A DNA stretch of 64,000 nucleotides. Origin: Pokkaliibacter sp046614695. GTDB taxonomy: Bacteria > Pseudomonadota > Gammaproteobacteria > Pseudomonadales > Balneatricaceae. A program made the translations under genes and the position numbers. The notes under the pieces are model-generated. The model saw nothing but the letters and a program-made list of their open reading frames with translations. It made no database searches and was not told the origin of the DNA. Shown in pieces: positions 52,809 through 61,929 of the stretch (its first letter is position 1; every line of letters starts with the position of its first letter). The stretch is taken from NCBI RefSeq assembly GCF_046614695.1, contig NZ_JBKKHQ010000027.1, forward strand, positions 55,649-119,648, read 5' to 3'.

Positions 52809-52858
52809 AGCCATCCACATGTTTTCATGTGGGTTGTGTTGAGCAAATAGGATACGTT

Positions 52859-53092
52859 ATGAGCACTATTGAAGAGCGCGTAAAAAAGATCGTTGCTGAG
52901 CAGCTTGGTGTTAAAGAAGAAGAGATCACTCTTGAATCTTCTTTTGTTGATGACCTGGGTGCAGACTCTCTGGACACTGTAGAGCTGGTTATGGCTCTGG
53001 AAGAAGAATTTGAGACTGAAATCCCTGACGAAGAAGCTGAAAAAATTTCTACTGTTCAGGCAGCAATCGACTACATCAAAGCTCATCAGTAA
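52859..53092 (+). CDS. acpP: Acyl carrier protein
   Basis: A 77-residue acidic protein with the phosphopantetheine Ser37 in DDLGADSLDTVELVMALEEEF. It carries growing acyl chains for the FAS II enzymes. The ATG at 52859 follows ATAGGAT; an in-frame start at 52829 is not supported. It has its own promoter and is followed by a hairpin with a T-rich tail before fabF. Confidence 0.98.
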   Translation: MSTIEERVKKIVAEQLGVKEEEITLESSFVDDLGADSLDTVELVMALEEEFETEIPDEEAEKISTVQAAIDYIKAHQ

Positions 53093-53116
53093 GCATTGAT
53101 CTGATCGGTTTCTCGG

Positions 53117-53160
53117 AAAGCCGCTTCTATTGTTAACAATAGGGCGGCTTTTCTTTTCTT
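53117..53160 (+). terminator. Hairpin terminator or attenuator between acpP and fabF
   Basis: AAAGCCGC-TT-CTATTG, loop TTAA, CAATAG-GGCGGCTTTT, then T-rich DNA. It would end most acpP transcripts and lower fabF expression relative to acpP. Confidence 0.8.
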
Positions 53161-53178
53161 AACCTGGAGGATTATTGG

Positions 53179-54417
53179 ATGGCTCGGAGACGAGTGGTGG
53201 TCACAGGATTGGGCATGCTTACCCCGTTGGGTAATACCGTGACTGAGACCTGGAGCAACATTCTGGCCGCAAAGAGTGGTATTGGCCCGATTGAACACTT
53301 TGATACCTCAGCATTCAGTACACGCTTTGGCGGATGCGTAAAAGATTTTGACGCGTCGCTGTACATGGATAAAAAAGACGTCAAAAAGATGGATTTATTT
53401 ATCCAATACGGCGTCGCTGCTGCCCAGCAGGCTATTGAAGATGCCAGCCTGATGTCCGATGGCTTGGATCTTGAGCGTGTTGGTGTGGCTATTGGTTCTG
53501 GCATTGGCGGACTGCCGATGATCGAAAAGAACTACGATATGCTGTTAGGTTCAGGTCCTCGCCGTATTTCACCTTTCTTTGTGCCTGGTTCCATCATCAA
53601 TATGATTTCCGGGAATCTGGGTATTCGCTATGGCTTTAAAGGGCCAAATATCGCGATTACTACCGCCTGTACCACGGGAACCCATAACATTGGTGTAGCT
53701 GCGCGAATGATCAGCTATGGCGATGCCGATGTTATGCTGGCGGGTGGCGCTGAAATGGCAACTACGCCTCTTGGCCTTGGTGGCTTTGCTGCGGCACGAG
53801 CTCTGTCAACACGTAACGATGATCCGCATGCGGCCAGTCGTCCTTGGGATGCTGATCGTGATGGCTTTGTGCTGAGTGACGGTGCGGGAGTGCTTGTGCT
53901 TGAAGAATATGAGCACGCTAAAGCTCGCGGTGCCAAAATCTATGCAGAGCTTATCGGCTTTGGTATGAGCGATGATGCTTACCACATGACCTCACCTCCC
54001 GAGGACGGTGCTGGCGCTGCTCAATCCATGAAAGCGGCACTAAAAGATGCTGGTCTTAATGGCAATGAGGTGGATTACATCAATGCGCATGGCACTTCCA
54101 CTCCTGCCGGTGATAAGGCTGAATCGAATGCTGTGAAGCAGGTCTTTGGTGATCATGCATACAAACTTACTGTTAGCTCAACAAAGTCCATGATTGGTCA
54201 TTTGCTGGGAGCTGCAGGAGCGGTTGAAGCGCTATTTTGTGTTTTGGCGTTGCGAGATCAGGTGATCCCTCCAACCATCAACCTTGATAACCCATCCGAA
54301 GGTTGTGACCTTGATTATGTGCCGCACGAAGCACGTCAGGCTGAGTTGAACGTTACTGTCTCCAATTCTTTCGGTTTTGGTGGCACCAACGGTACACTCG
54401 TCTTTCGCAAGGTGTAA
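53179..54417 (+). CDS. fabF: 3-oxoacyl-ACP synthase II
   Basis: A 412-residue condensing enzyme with Cys164 in ITTACTTGTHNIG, His in INAHGTSTPAGD and KSMIGHLLGAAG, and C-terminal NSFGFGGTNGTLVF. It elongates acyl-ACP and sets fatty-acid unsaturation with temperature. CTGGAGG lies ten bases before the ATG. Its TAA overlaps the ATG of pabC. A second KAS II-like gene lies at 22842. Confidence 0.97.
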   Translation: MARRRVVVTGLGMLTPLGNTVTETWSNILAAKSGIGPIEHFDTSAFSTRFGGCVKDFDASLYMDKKDVKKMDLFIQYGVAAAQQAIEDASLMSDGLDLERVGVAIGSGIGGLPMIEKNYDMLLGSGPRRISPFFVPGSIINMISGNLGIRYGFKGPNIAITTACTTGTHNIGVAARMISYGDADVMLAGGAEMATTPLGLGGFAAARALSTRNDDPHAASRPWDADRDGFVLSDGAGVLVLEEYEHAKARGAKIYAELIGFGMSDDAYHMTSPPEDGAGAAQSMKAALKDAGLNGNEVDYINAHGTSTPAGDKAESNAVKQVFGDHAYKLTVSSTKSMIGHLLGAAGAVEALFCVLALRDQVIPPTINLDNPSEGCDLDYVPHEARQAELNVTVSNSFGFGGTNGTLVFRKV

Positions 54418-55265
54418 TGACGGTATCCAGTCTCGTTAATGGGCTGCCCGCCACGGTAGTAGAAGCTACTGATCGCGGGCTTGCCTATGGTGATGGCCTT
54501 TTTGAAACGTTGCGCGTTGTCGATGGCCATGTTCTTTTGTGGAGCTATCATTCTGATAGGCTTGCACGAGGCTTTTTAAGGCTGGGTTTTTCTTCAATAG
54601 AAGTTCTGCTTAGTCTCCTTGAATCGGAGCTGCATCAACTTCTCTCCTTGCAGTCCTCATCTGCCAATGGACTGATAAAGCTTTTGATTACCCGTGGAGC
54701 GGGTGGCCGAGGCTACCGTGCAGACCCTTCTCTTACTCCCACACGCGTACTTTCCTGGCATTCCTATACCTCGCTCTCAGAAGAACAGCGGGCAAAAGGT
54801 GTTTCTTTACGCCTGTGTCAGACGCGTTTTGGTCATAATCCTCTTACTGCTGGTCTGAAGCACCTTAACCGTCTTGAACAGGTATTGGCGCGTTCTGAAT
54901 GGTCAGATAATTCCATCTTTGAGGGTGTTGTGTGCGATATTTCGCAGAATGTAGTTTCAGGCACAATGAGCAATTTATTTATTGTGAAAAATGGCTGCTT
55001 AAAGACTCCCAAGCTGGAACTTGCAGGCATTGATGGTACCCGGCGGCGCTGGATCATTGAAAATGCATCCTGTCTTGGTATGCAGGTGAATATCTGCCAG
55101 TTGTCGTTGGATGAGCTTTTTCAAGCAGACGAAATCCTAATTTGTAATGCAGCTATGGGCATTGTGCCTGTGGCAGAATTTGAAATGTCTTCTTTCAGTT
55201 CGACAGCTACAGGTGTTGAGCTTCACAGGTTATATGAGAGGTCAGTGCTTTCATGCGTTGGTTAA
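54417..55265 (+). CDS. pabC: Aminodeoxychorismate lyase
   Basis: A 282-residue fold-type IV PLP enzyme. GLAYGDGLFETLRVVDG is the family start, the PLP Lys is in HLNRLEQVLAR-flanking GLKHLNR, and SGTMSNLFIVKNG follows. It releases p-aminobenzoate and pyruvate from aminodeoxychorismate. The ATG overlaps the fabF stop by one base, so it is coupled. It overlaps mltG by 13 bases. Confidence 0.93.
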   Translation: MTVSSLVNGLPATVVEATDRGLAYGDGLFETLRVVDGHVLLWSYHSDRLARGFLRLGFSSIEVLLSLLESELHQLLSLQSSSANGLIKLLITRGAGGRGYRADPSLTPTRVLSWHSYTSLSEEQRAKGVSLRLCQTRFGHNPLTAGLKHLNRLEQVLARSEWSDNSIFEGVVCDISQNVVSGTMSNLFIVKNGCLKTPKLELAGIDGTRRRWIIENASCLGMQVNICQLSLDELFQADEILICNAAMGIVPVAEFEMSSFSSTATGVELHRLYERSVLSCVG

Positions 55266-56269
55266 TGCGCTTGCTTTTGCTGGGAATTATTGTGGTTATA
55301 GCCGTTGCTTATGGCTGGCAATGGGGTGTGAAGCAACTCAATAGTCCTCTCACTATTGAGGGTGAAGAGCAGCTCTATAGTCTCCGTCCAGGGAGTTCAT
55401 TGAATACGGTTGCGCGTGATCTCGAATCGAATGGCTGGATGGAATTCGGCAAGCTATTGCTTGTCTATAATCGCGTTGAGCACATTGGTGGCTCAATCAA
55501 GGCTGGCGAGTACCGTATAACCAAGGGGATGACGCCTCTTGAGTTGCTTGAGCACATGCGCAAGGGTGATGTGGTTGAGTATCGGGTAACGTTAGTGGAA
55601 GGCCAGACCTTTAAGCAGTTTCTTGCCACCCTTCATGCGCAATCCAAACTTTCATCCGAGCTGGCTAATATGTCCTCAGCCGCAATTATGCAGCGTCTGG
55701 GTCATGAGGGGCAGCATCCGGAAGGCCGATTCTTCCCGGATACTTATGTTTACCACTCCAGTATGACGGATGCCGATATCCTGACTCAGGCCTATGAGCG
55801 CATGAAGTCAGTCTTGCAGAAAGAGTGGGATGGCCGCGCTGATAAGCTTCCCTACAAAAACTCATATGAAGCGCTGATTATGGCCTCCATCGTTGAGAAG
55901 GAGACCGGTATACCTTCTGAGCGTGACGAGATTGCTGGTGTCTTTGTGCGTCGACTGGAAAAGAATATGCGCCTGCAGACTGATCCTACCGTGATATATG
56001 GTATTGGAGATGGCTATGACGGCAATATTACCCGGCGTGATCTTCAAACCATGACCCCTTACAACACTTACATGATCAGCGGTCTTCCTCCAACGCCTAT
56101 TGCAATGCCTGGGGAAGCCGCTATTCATGCAGCGCTGCATCCTGCTGCGGGTGATGCTTTATATTTCGTTGCGACCGGTAACGGCGGCCATAAGTTTTCT
56201 AAATCACTGAATGAGCATAATCAGGCAGTCCGTGACTATCTCAAGGTTCTCAAGGAGAAGCGTCAATGA
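55253..56269 (+). CDS. mltG: Endolytic murein transglycosylase MltG
   Basis: A 338-residue YceG-family protein. One N-terminal membrane helix (residues 3-20) leads to a LysM-like domain and the catalytic YceG domain with ASIVEKETGIPSERDEIAGVFVRRL (the Glu of VEKET is catalytic), DPTVIYG and YNTYMISGLPPTPIAMPG. It cuts new glycan strands to end their growth. The start overlaps pabC and the stop overlaps tmk by four bases. Confidence 0.95.
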   Translation: MRWLMRLLLLGIIVVIAVAYGWQWGVKQLNSPLTIEGEEQLYSLRPGSSLNTVARDLESNGWMEFGKLLLVYNRVEHIGGSIKAGEYRITKGMTPLELLEHMRKGDVVEYRVTLVEGQTFKQFLATLHAQSKLSSELANMSSAAIMQRLGHEGQHPEGRFFPDTYVYHSSMTDADILTQAYERMKSVLQKEWDGRADKLPYKNSYEALIMASIVEKETGIPSERDEIAGVFVRRLEKNMRLQTDPTVIYGIGDGYDGNITRRDLQTMTPYNTYMISGLPPTPIAMPGEAAIHAALHPAAGDALYFVATGNGGHKFSKSLNEHNQAVRDYLKVLKEKRQ

Positions 56270-56889
56270 TTCCAGGTAAGTTTATTACTCTGGAAGGGAC
56301 GGAGGGGGCAGGTAAAACGACCGTTATTCGGCACTTGCGAGACGGGCTTTTAGCTCAAGGGTACGATGTAGTGCTTACTCGGGAGCCGGGAGGCACGCCG
56401 CTGGCTGAGGAGCTAAGGGCGCTGCTGTTAACTCCCAGGGATGAGTCGGTGGATGCAGATGCTGAGCTTTTGATGGTTTTTGCTGCCAGGGCGCAGCATA
56501 TGAATCAGCTTATCAAACCTGCGCTGGCTCGCGGAGCCTGGGTGCTGTGCGACCGTTTCACTGATAGCACTTTTGCTTATCAGGGCGGTGGGCGTGGTTT
56601 GTCGTGGCAGTCGATTGAAGATCTGGAAATGCTGGTACAGAAAGGGTTCTCCCCCGATCTGACGCTATGGCTGGATATTGAACCCTCGATAGGTCTGGGG
56701 CGAGCATCTCGTCGGAGTGCTGCTGATCGTATAGAACAAGAAACGATCAGCTTTTTTGAGCGTGCCCGATCAGCTTTTCAAAAACGATTCGATGCTAACC
56801 CTGAGCGTTTTGCCCGCATTGAGGCAGCGGCCGATGAAGAGAGTGTGAAAGCAGCAGCGATGCTGGCATTAGGACGTTTGCATGGCTGA
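56266..56889 (+). CDS. tmk: Thymidylate kinase
   Basis: A 207-residue P-loop kinase: ITLEGTEGAGKTT, the DR(F/Y) motif in LCDRFTDSTFAYQGGGRG, and the LID segment ASRRSAADRIEQE. It phosphorylates dTMP to dTDP. The ATG overlaps the mltG stop and the end overlaps holB by eight bases. Confidence 0.97.
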   Translation: MIPGKFITLEGTEGAGKTTVIRHLRDGLLAQGYDVVLTREPGGTPLAEELRALLLTPRDESVDADAELLMVFAARAQHMNQLIKPALARGAWVLCDRFTDSTFAYQGGGRGLSWQSIEDLEMLVQKGFSPDLTLWLDIEPSIGLGRASRRSAADRIEQETISFFERARSAFQKRFDANPERFARIEAAADEESVKAAAMLALGRLHG

Positions 56890-57868
56890 GCTTTTTCCCT
56901 GGCAGCTGAACAGCTGGAGTGAGTTGGTGCAGCGAGCATCCTCTAACAGGTTACCGCACGCTTTACTGCTCACTGGACCAGAAGGGATCGGCAAGCAAGT
57001 TTTCGCAGATTATCTGGCTAAGGGGTTTGTATGTTCATCGCCTTCCATAGAGCCATGCGGAGTTTGCAAAAGCTGTCAGCTGATTTCACACCAAACTCAC
57101 CCTGATAAGTTAACACTGTTACCGGAAGGTGCGGCTAATGTTATTAAAGTGGATGCTATCAGGCAGGTGTCTCATTTTATTAACGAAACTGCCCAGCAGG
57201 CCAACGGTAAAGTTGTGGTAGTGACGCAGGCTGAACGATTGAATGTTCAGGCTGCTAACGCCTTGCTAAAAAGCCTGGAGGAGCCTTCCGGGAAGTCCTT
57301 ATTTCTGCTTATTACTTCTCAGCCTTCACAGTTGATGCCCACTATTCGTAGTCGCTGTCAGCAACTAATCCTTAAGGCTCCAGATATTAAAGACTCATTG
57401 GCGTGGTTGCAGGCTGCGGATGTGGATGCAGCGGTAGCTCATGAGCTTCTGGTTATGTCTGGTGGGGCTCCCTTGACCGCACTTGAGTATAGGGCGAGTG
57501 ATAAGCTTGGGCTATGGCGATCCTGGCAAGAAGATCTTGGTGCCATTTTGTCCAGTCAAAAAGCGTTAACAGAAGTCGCTGAAGGATGGAAGGGCAGTGA
57601 TCCGGTCTTGATACTTGCCTGGTGGTCGGATTGGTGTGGTAAAGTCATCAAAGTATGCGCTGGGGATCAGTCCTGTGAGCTCAATGACTTACAGCAGCGT
57701 GCAGTGTCAGACCGGATGCTGACACCATGGTTAGCTTTCCAGCTGCGAGTTCAGCAACTGAGGAAGCAGTTGACCGGTGCGATAACGCTTAATGTGAACT
57801 TGGCGCTCGAATCGCTATTAATTGAATGGATCAAGCTGTTCAGATCGGCTGAACGCACACATCGTTAG
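56882..57868 (+). CDS. holB: DNA polymerase III delta prime subunit
   Basis: A 328-residue clamp-loader subunit with LLTGPEGIGKQVFADYLAK (Walker-A-like, non-catalytic), the zinc module CGVCKSCQL, and ALLKSLEEPSGKSLFLLITSQPSQLMPTIRSRCQ with the SRC motif. It is the stator of the clamp loader. It overlaps tmk and precedes pilZ by nine bases. Confidence 0.94.
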   Translation: MAELFPWQLNSWSELVQRASSNRLPHALLLTGPEGIGKQVFADYLAKGFVCSSPSIEPCGVCKSCQLISHQTHPDKLTLLPEGAANVIKVDAIRQVSHFINETAQQANGKVVVVTQAERLNVQAANALLKSLEEPSGKSLFLLITSQPSQLMPTIRSRCQQLILKAPDIKDSLAWLQAADVDAAVAHELLVMSGGAPLTALEYRASDKLGLWRSWQEDLGAILSSQKALTEVAEGWKGSDPVLILAWWSDWCGKVIKVCAGDQSCELNDLQQRAVSDRMLTPWLAFQLRVQQLRKQLTGAITLNVNLALESLLIEWIKLFRSAERTHR

Positions 57869-57877
57869 GATGCTTTC

Positions 57878-58210
57878 ATGGCTCACGGGATTCTGAACTG
57901 TACCTATGAAACCAAAACCATGCTCTATCAGTGCTATATGCCTTTTATTGAGCGTGGAGGCCTGTTTATTCCTACGCAACGTAACTATCAGTTAGGTGAT
58001 GAGGTCTTTGCGGTTCTCACCATTATGGGTGAAGAGGAAAAAGTACCTGTCTCTGGCAAGGTGATCTGGATTACTCCTCCTGGTGGCCAGAATAACCGGC
58101 CTGCCGGCGTGGGAATCCAGGTAAATCCTCAGGATGAAGCTGCAGTGCGCAAGCTGGAGACTATTCTGGCCGGTACTCAGGAATCAGATACGCCGACCTT
58201 CACAATGTAA
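57878..58210 (+). CDS. pilZ: PilZ-domain type IV pilus protein
   Basis: A 110-residue PilZ domain. It matches the PilZ protein itself: FIERGGLFIPT and FAVLTIMGEEEKVPVSGKVIWITPPGGQNN. The RxxxR motif needed for cyclic-di-GMP binding is missing, as in Pseudomonas PilZ, which binds PilB instead. GATGCTTTC before the ATG is a weak site. The gene sits between holB and tatD, the normal Pseudomonas-like order. Confidence 0.9.
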   Translation: MAHGILNCTYETKTMLYQCYMPFIERGGLFIPTQRNYQLGDEVFAVLTIMGEEEKVPVSGKVIWITPPGGQNNRPAGVGIQVNPQDEAAVRKLETILAGTQESDTPTFTM

Positions 58211-58246
58211 CTCCTTTCTTACTTTTTAATCGATTTCAGGGTTTTC

Positions 58247-59026
58247 ATGGGTATCGTCGACTCTCACTGTCATTTAAATATGTTGAAGTCTGACACTGAG
58301 AGTGTCACCGAAAGACTACAGGCCGCCAGAGCGCGCGGAGTGGAGAAGTTTCTTTGTATCAGCGTGGATCTGGAAACCTTTCCTGACGTTATTGCCTATG
58401 CTGATGAGCATGAAGATGTATACGCATCCCTAGGGATTCATCCTCTGCATCCTGTAGTAGGGCTGCCGGTTACCACTCAATTTGCAGCGAAGGCTCAGCA
58501 TCCGAAAGTTGTAGCGATTGGCGAAACCGGGCTCGATTATTTTTATGCCAAGGAATTGGCGCAGCAGAAAACTCAGCAAGAGCTATTTGCTTTTCAACTG
58601 ACTCAAGGAAAAGAGTTGGGGTTACCTGTCATTGTGCATACCCGTGAAGCGCAAGAGGATACGCTGGCACTGATTCGACAGTATGGAAGTACCGAAACAG
58701 CAGGTGTACTTCATTGCTTCACAGAAAATTGGGAAATGGCATCCAAAGCCATTGATCTTGGTTATTACATCTCTTTCTCAGGCATTCTGACATTTCGAAA
58801 TGCAGAGACCTTGCGAGAGGTTGCGAGAAAAGTGCCTCTGGAGCGTATTCTTGTCGAGACAGACTCGCCTTATCTGGCTCCTGTCCCTTACCGAGGCAAA
58901 GAAAACGAGCCTAAGTTTGTATACGAGGTGGCTCAATGTCTGGCTGACTTGCGTCAAATGCCCCTTGAAAAGATTGCCCATATAACGACGGATAACTTTC
59001 ACCGTCTTTTCTCTAAAGCGCAGTAA
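58247..59026 (+). CDS. tatD: TatD-family metal-dependent DNase
   Basis: A 259-residue TIM-barrel hydrolase: VDSHCHLNML, ASLGIHPLHP, IGETGLDYFY, PVIVHTREA, LHCFTENWE and VETDSPYLAPVPYRGKENEP. This is the YcfH branch by context, next to holB. It has 3'-5' DNase activity in relatives. It is probably the last gene of the fab-tmk-holB run. Confidence 0.94.
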   Translation: MGIVDSHCHLNMLKSDTESVTERLQAARARGVEKFLCISVDLETFPDVIAYADEHEDVYASLGIHPLHPVVGLPVTTQFAAKAQHPKVVAIGETGLDYFYAKELAQQKTQQELFAFQLTQGKELGLPVIVHTREAQEDTLALIRQYGSTETAGVLHCFTENWEMASKAIDLGYYISFSGILTFRNAETLREVARKVPLERILVETDSPYLAPVPYRGKENEPKFVYEVAQCLADLRQMPLEKIAHITTDNFHRLFSKAQ

Positions 59027-59204
59027 CCCCTCCCATTCATTTTTTCTTCAGGCTGCCAAGTGTTCATGCTCGGCAGCTTGTTAAGCAATTTCAGTATTAA
59101 CTCCCGGTAGCCTATTTCGTCCGATGCTTCTTAAAAGAAACTTGCCTAAATATTTACAATTGATAATGTACTAAAAATATTCATTACGTATTGTGGTGGC
59201 TGGA

Positions 59205-59846
59205 ATGTCTGATTCAACAATTGAGCAGGTTAAAAAAATTGCTGATGACCTTCTTGGCCAGGGGGAGCGTCCAACGCAGCAGCGCGTGAGAGATATTTTG
59301 GGTAGAGGAAGCCTCACGACGATTAATAAAGGCCTGAATCAATGGTGGGTGGATTTGAGCCAAAGGCTTAAAGAGCCTGCATTACCCAAGGTTCCTGATC
59401 CTGTCGCAAAGAGCCTTAGTCAGATCTGGCAGGATGCTGTCTTCTATGCGCGTGATGAATTAAGAGAGCAGGGAAAGGCTCTTGAGGTGAGCTATCAGGA
59501 GCGGCGCTCCAGGATGGATGATGAGCTGGCTATAAGTAAGAGTGAAGTTGCCTCTTTGCAGCAGCGTCTATCTCTAGCGAGTGAGCGGCTTGAGTCTGTG
59601 TTGAGTGAGCTTGCGACAGAGCAGCAGCGTGCTCACCAGCAAGAACGTGAGCTTATTGCTTCACAGGCACGGATAAAAGAGCTTGAGCGCTCAGAGGCTC
59701 AGCATCAATTGGCGACAGAAAGGTTATTGGCCATTGAGCGGCAGGCGAAAGAGCAGGCTGAGCAACGTTACGCAAAGCTTGAGGCTCAGGCGGATGCCTA
59801 TTTTCATGCCTGGCAGGAAGAGAAGAAGCGCAATACTGCTAAGTAG
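59205..59846 (+). CDS. KfrA-like DNA-binding coiled-coil protein
   Basis: A 213-residue protein with a KfrA_N-type helix-turn-helix (GERPTQQRVRDILGRGSLTTINKGLNQWW, residues 20-50) followed by a long Glu/Gln/Arg-rich coiled coil to the C-terminus. KfrA proteins are known from broad-host-range plasmids, where they bind DNA and form filament-like structures. Here the gene lies in a chromosomal housekeeping region with its own terminator. GTG codons just upstream (59193, 59196) are alternative starts. Confidence 0.82.
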   Translation: MSDSTIEQVKKIADDLLGQGERPTQQRVRDILGRGSLTTINKGLNQWWVDLSQRLKEPALPKVPDPVAKSLSQIWQDAVFYARDELREQGKALEVSYQERRSRMDDELAISKSEVASLQQRLSLASERLESVLSELATEQQRAHQQERELIASQARIKELERSEAQHQLATERLLAIERQAKEQAEQRYAKLEAQADAYFHAWQEEKKRNTAK

Positions 59847-59860
59847 GTTGATAAATCAGT

Positions 59861-59888
59861 AAAAAGGAGCGCCTGAGCGCTCCTTTTT
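59861..59888. terminator. Bidirectional intrinsic terminator
   Basis: AAAAAGGAGCGC-CTGA-GCGCTCCTTTTT between convergent kfrA-like and phoH-like genes. Confidence 0.93.
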
Positions 59889-59900
59889 GTTCGCTATATA

Positions 59901-61280
59901 CTAGAGATTTTCTTCAGCATATTCAGCGAGTCGACTACGGACTACGCCATTGAGATGAATATTGGCTGAACCAATAAAGGGCTTGAAGCGTTCAACCACG
60001 TACGTTAAGCCAGAGGTAACCGCCGTCAGATAATTACTGTCAATCTGAGCAAGGTTGCCCAGTACCACGAGTTTGCTGCCTTTGCCGCAGCGGGTAAGAA
60101 TGGTTTTGAGCTGAGAGGGTGTCAGGTTCTGGGCTTCATCAATGAGAACGATAGCATCCTGAATGCTACGGCCACGAATGAAGTTAAGCGACTTGAATTG
60201 GATGTTACCTTTTTCTATCGCATAGCGAACGCTGCTCTGCGGTTGATCATCACCTTCATGCATTGCCTCAAGGTTGTCGTGAATCGCGCTGAGCCAAGGG
60301 GTCATTTTCTCCTCTTCCGTGCCCGGCAAGAAGCCAATATCCTCCGCTACAGGCGGAGTACTTCGGGTGACGACGATCTTGTTGAAGCGTTTTTGCTCAA
60401 TCACCATTTCCAGACTGCAGGCGAGAGCAACCAGTGTTTTGCCTGAACCTGCGGCACCATTGATGATGCACATGTCCAAACTGGGATCGAGAATGGAGTG
60501 CATGGCAAACGCCTGAGCCAGATTCAGTGGTGATACCCCCCAACAGCTGTGTGTCATCAGCTTTTCGCGATTCAGATCCAGTAAGGTGATTGCATCCTCT
60601 TCAATACTGACTACGCGGGCTGCAAAGTCATGGTCATCGTAGATGTATTCGTTCATGTACACGCTAGGCAGCAGATCCGGCGATACCTTGTGATAAACCT
60701 CATGGCCGCTGCGCTGGGTTTGCACATTCTCTACGGTGGTCCAGAAATCGCCCTCAATACGGCGATGGCCTTCAGGTAGCATGCTGATATCGGTAATCAG
60801 CTGGTCTTTCCGGTAATCCTCAACAATATTCAGTCCTGCGCCATAAGCCTTAAGGCGCATGTTGATGTCTTTGGTGACAAGAACGACTTCGAGATTGGAA
60901 AGTGTTGTCTGTAAATGCAGCGCGCAATTAATAATGGAGTTGTCATGAATTTCATTGCCGTTAGGCAAATAGCCCTTACGGAATGCGAGCTCATGATCCG
61001 GGAAAACCATCAACTTACCGAGTTTCATTTTGCCGCTGGCAGAAGGAATCGGAATCCCTTTTGTGATTTGGCCGACTTTGGCGTCACGAACGATGTCATC
61101 GATCGCATGAATCGCAGCCCGAGCCTCCTTGGCAATCATTTTTTGACGATCCTTGATGTTATCCAGCTCTTCAAGAACGGTCATGGGGATGCAGATATCC
61201 TGCTCCTCAAAATGATAGAGACAGTGTGGGTCGTGCAGGAGTACGTTGGTGTCCAGTACGTAAAGACGTGATGCTGCCAT
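59901..61280 (-). CDS. PhoH-family ATPase with N-terminal PIN domain
   Basis: A 459-residue protein. Residues 1-150 form a PIN nuclease-like domain (YVLDTNVLLHDP, VLEELDNIK, VTKDINMR). The PhoH ATPase domain follows with INGAAGSGKTLVALA (Walker A), VVTRSTPPVAEDIGFLPGT, DAIVLIDEAQNLTP (Walker B) and VVLGNLAQIDS. PIN-PhoH proteins are RNA helicase/nuclease enzymes (PhoH2 type). AAGGAG lies nine bases before the ATG. Confidence 0.92.
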   Translation of the reverse strand: MAASRLYVLDTNVLLHDPHCLYHFEEQDICIPMTVLEELDNIKDRQKMIAKEARAAIHAIDDIVRDAKVGQITKGIPIPSASGKMKLGKLMVFPDHELAFRKGYLPNGNEIHDNSIINCALHLQTTLSNLEVVLVTKDINMRLKAYGAGLNIVEDYRKDQLITDISMLPEGHRRIEGDFWTTVENVQTQRSGHEVYHKVSPDLLPSVYMNEYIYDDHDFAARVVSIEEDAITLLDLNREKLMTHSCWGVSPLNLAQAFAMHSILDPSLDMCIINGAAGSGKTLVALACSLEMVIEQKRFNKIVVTRSTPPVAEDIGFLPGTEEEKMTPWLSAIHDNLEAMHEGDDQPQSSVRYAIEKGNIQFKSLNFIRGRSIQDAIVLIDEAQNLTPSQLKTILTRCGKGSKLVVLGNLAQIDSNYLTAVTSGLTYVVERFKPFIGSANIHLNGVVRSRLAEYAEENL

Positions 61281-61567
61281 AGTCTTGATCTCCTTGTTTG
61301 CGATAACCAGTGCCTCGAATTTAGCGCTGGCTGTCAGTCGTCATTGAGACTTTCCTTCGACAAGGGAAGGGGTCAGTTACCCCCGGGTTGAGTGTCGGAG
61401 TACTTGAGGCTCCTATCGGATATATCAGTACATATGAGCACATGTTCTGAAGCTGCTCTCCTTACGTGAGTAAAGCCTGTTGAGCTATCAAGCAGAGTTA
61501 TATGGCTCCTTAAGCCTGCTATTGCCTGGACGTGAATAGGGTTTCTGGCATTACAAAAGATTTGGGT

Positions 61568-61586
61568 TGCTGACAGGAGGTCAGCA
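61568..61586 (+). promoter_or_regulatory. Hairpin with ribosome binding site in its loop
   Basis: TGCTGAC-AGGAG-GTCAGCA is a perfect 7-bp stem whose loop is a Shine-Dalgarno sequence with a GGA core. It could hide or present the site, or bind a CsrA/RsmA-type regulator. Confidence 0.45.
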
Positions 61587-61591
61587 TTTGG

Positions 61592-61735
61592 GTGAGGGGC
61601 TCGGGATATAGAATTTTTGGCAGCGTGGTGGCCAACATCGACCCGAACAAAGTGAAGCTCATGACGTATTTTCAAAATAGTCTGACACTCCCGCAAGTAG
61701 TTCAAAAAGCAGTGAAAGTGGCTGCTACTACGTGA
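61592..61735 (+). CDS. Possible small protein of 47 residues
   Basis: A GTG at 61592, 13 bases after AGGAG, opens 47 codons ending at TGA. The C-terminal 33 residues (VANIDPNKVKLMTYF, then QNSLTLPQVVQKAVKVAATT) look like a natural protein, with alternating polar and hydrophobic positions and no rare-codon bias. A later GTG pair at 61628-61633 is an alternative start. I do not recognise a family. It could also be the remnant of a longer gene. Confidence 0.3.
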   Translation: MRGSGYRIFGSVVANIDPNKVKLMTYFQNSLTLPQVVQKAVKVAATT

Positions 61736-61894
61736 TTGGTGATTTCACAATAGCCCGACTTTTCTAATGAATTCAACCACTTTTTTGTGTCGCGCTGATC
61801 TTGTGTTGAGAGGCTTGTTTGGTAGGGAAAAACGTAAAAAGGATCGATAAATGTGTGGAAAACGACAGGAAAGTTGCTGGATATTCAATAAGGG

Positions 61895-61929
61895 AAAACA
61901 GCCAGTCTCAAGCAGATGCTGGCTGTTTT
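61895..61929. terminator. Hairpin terminator downstream of cheW
   Basis: AAAACAGCCAG, 13-base loop, CTGGCTGTTTT. It serves leftward cheW and any rightward transcript from the gap. Confidence 0.85.

Noticed and set aside
61373..61705. A 110-codon leftward frame between the phoH-like and cheW genes
   Set aside because: No ribosome binding site, no recognisable motif, and antisense to a more protein-like small ORF. It cannot be excluded, but I do not support it.
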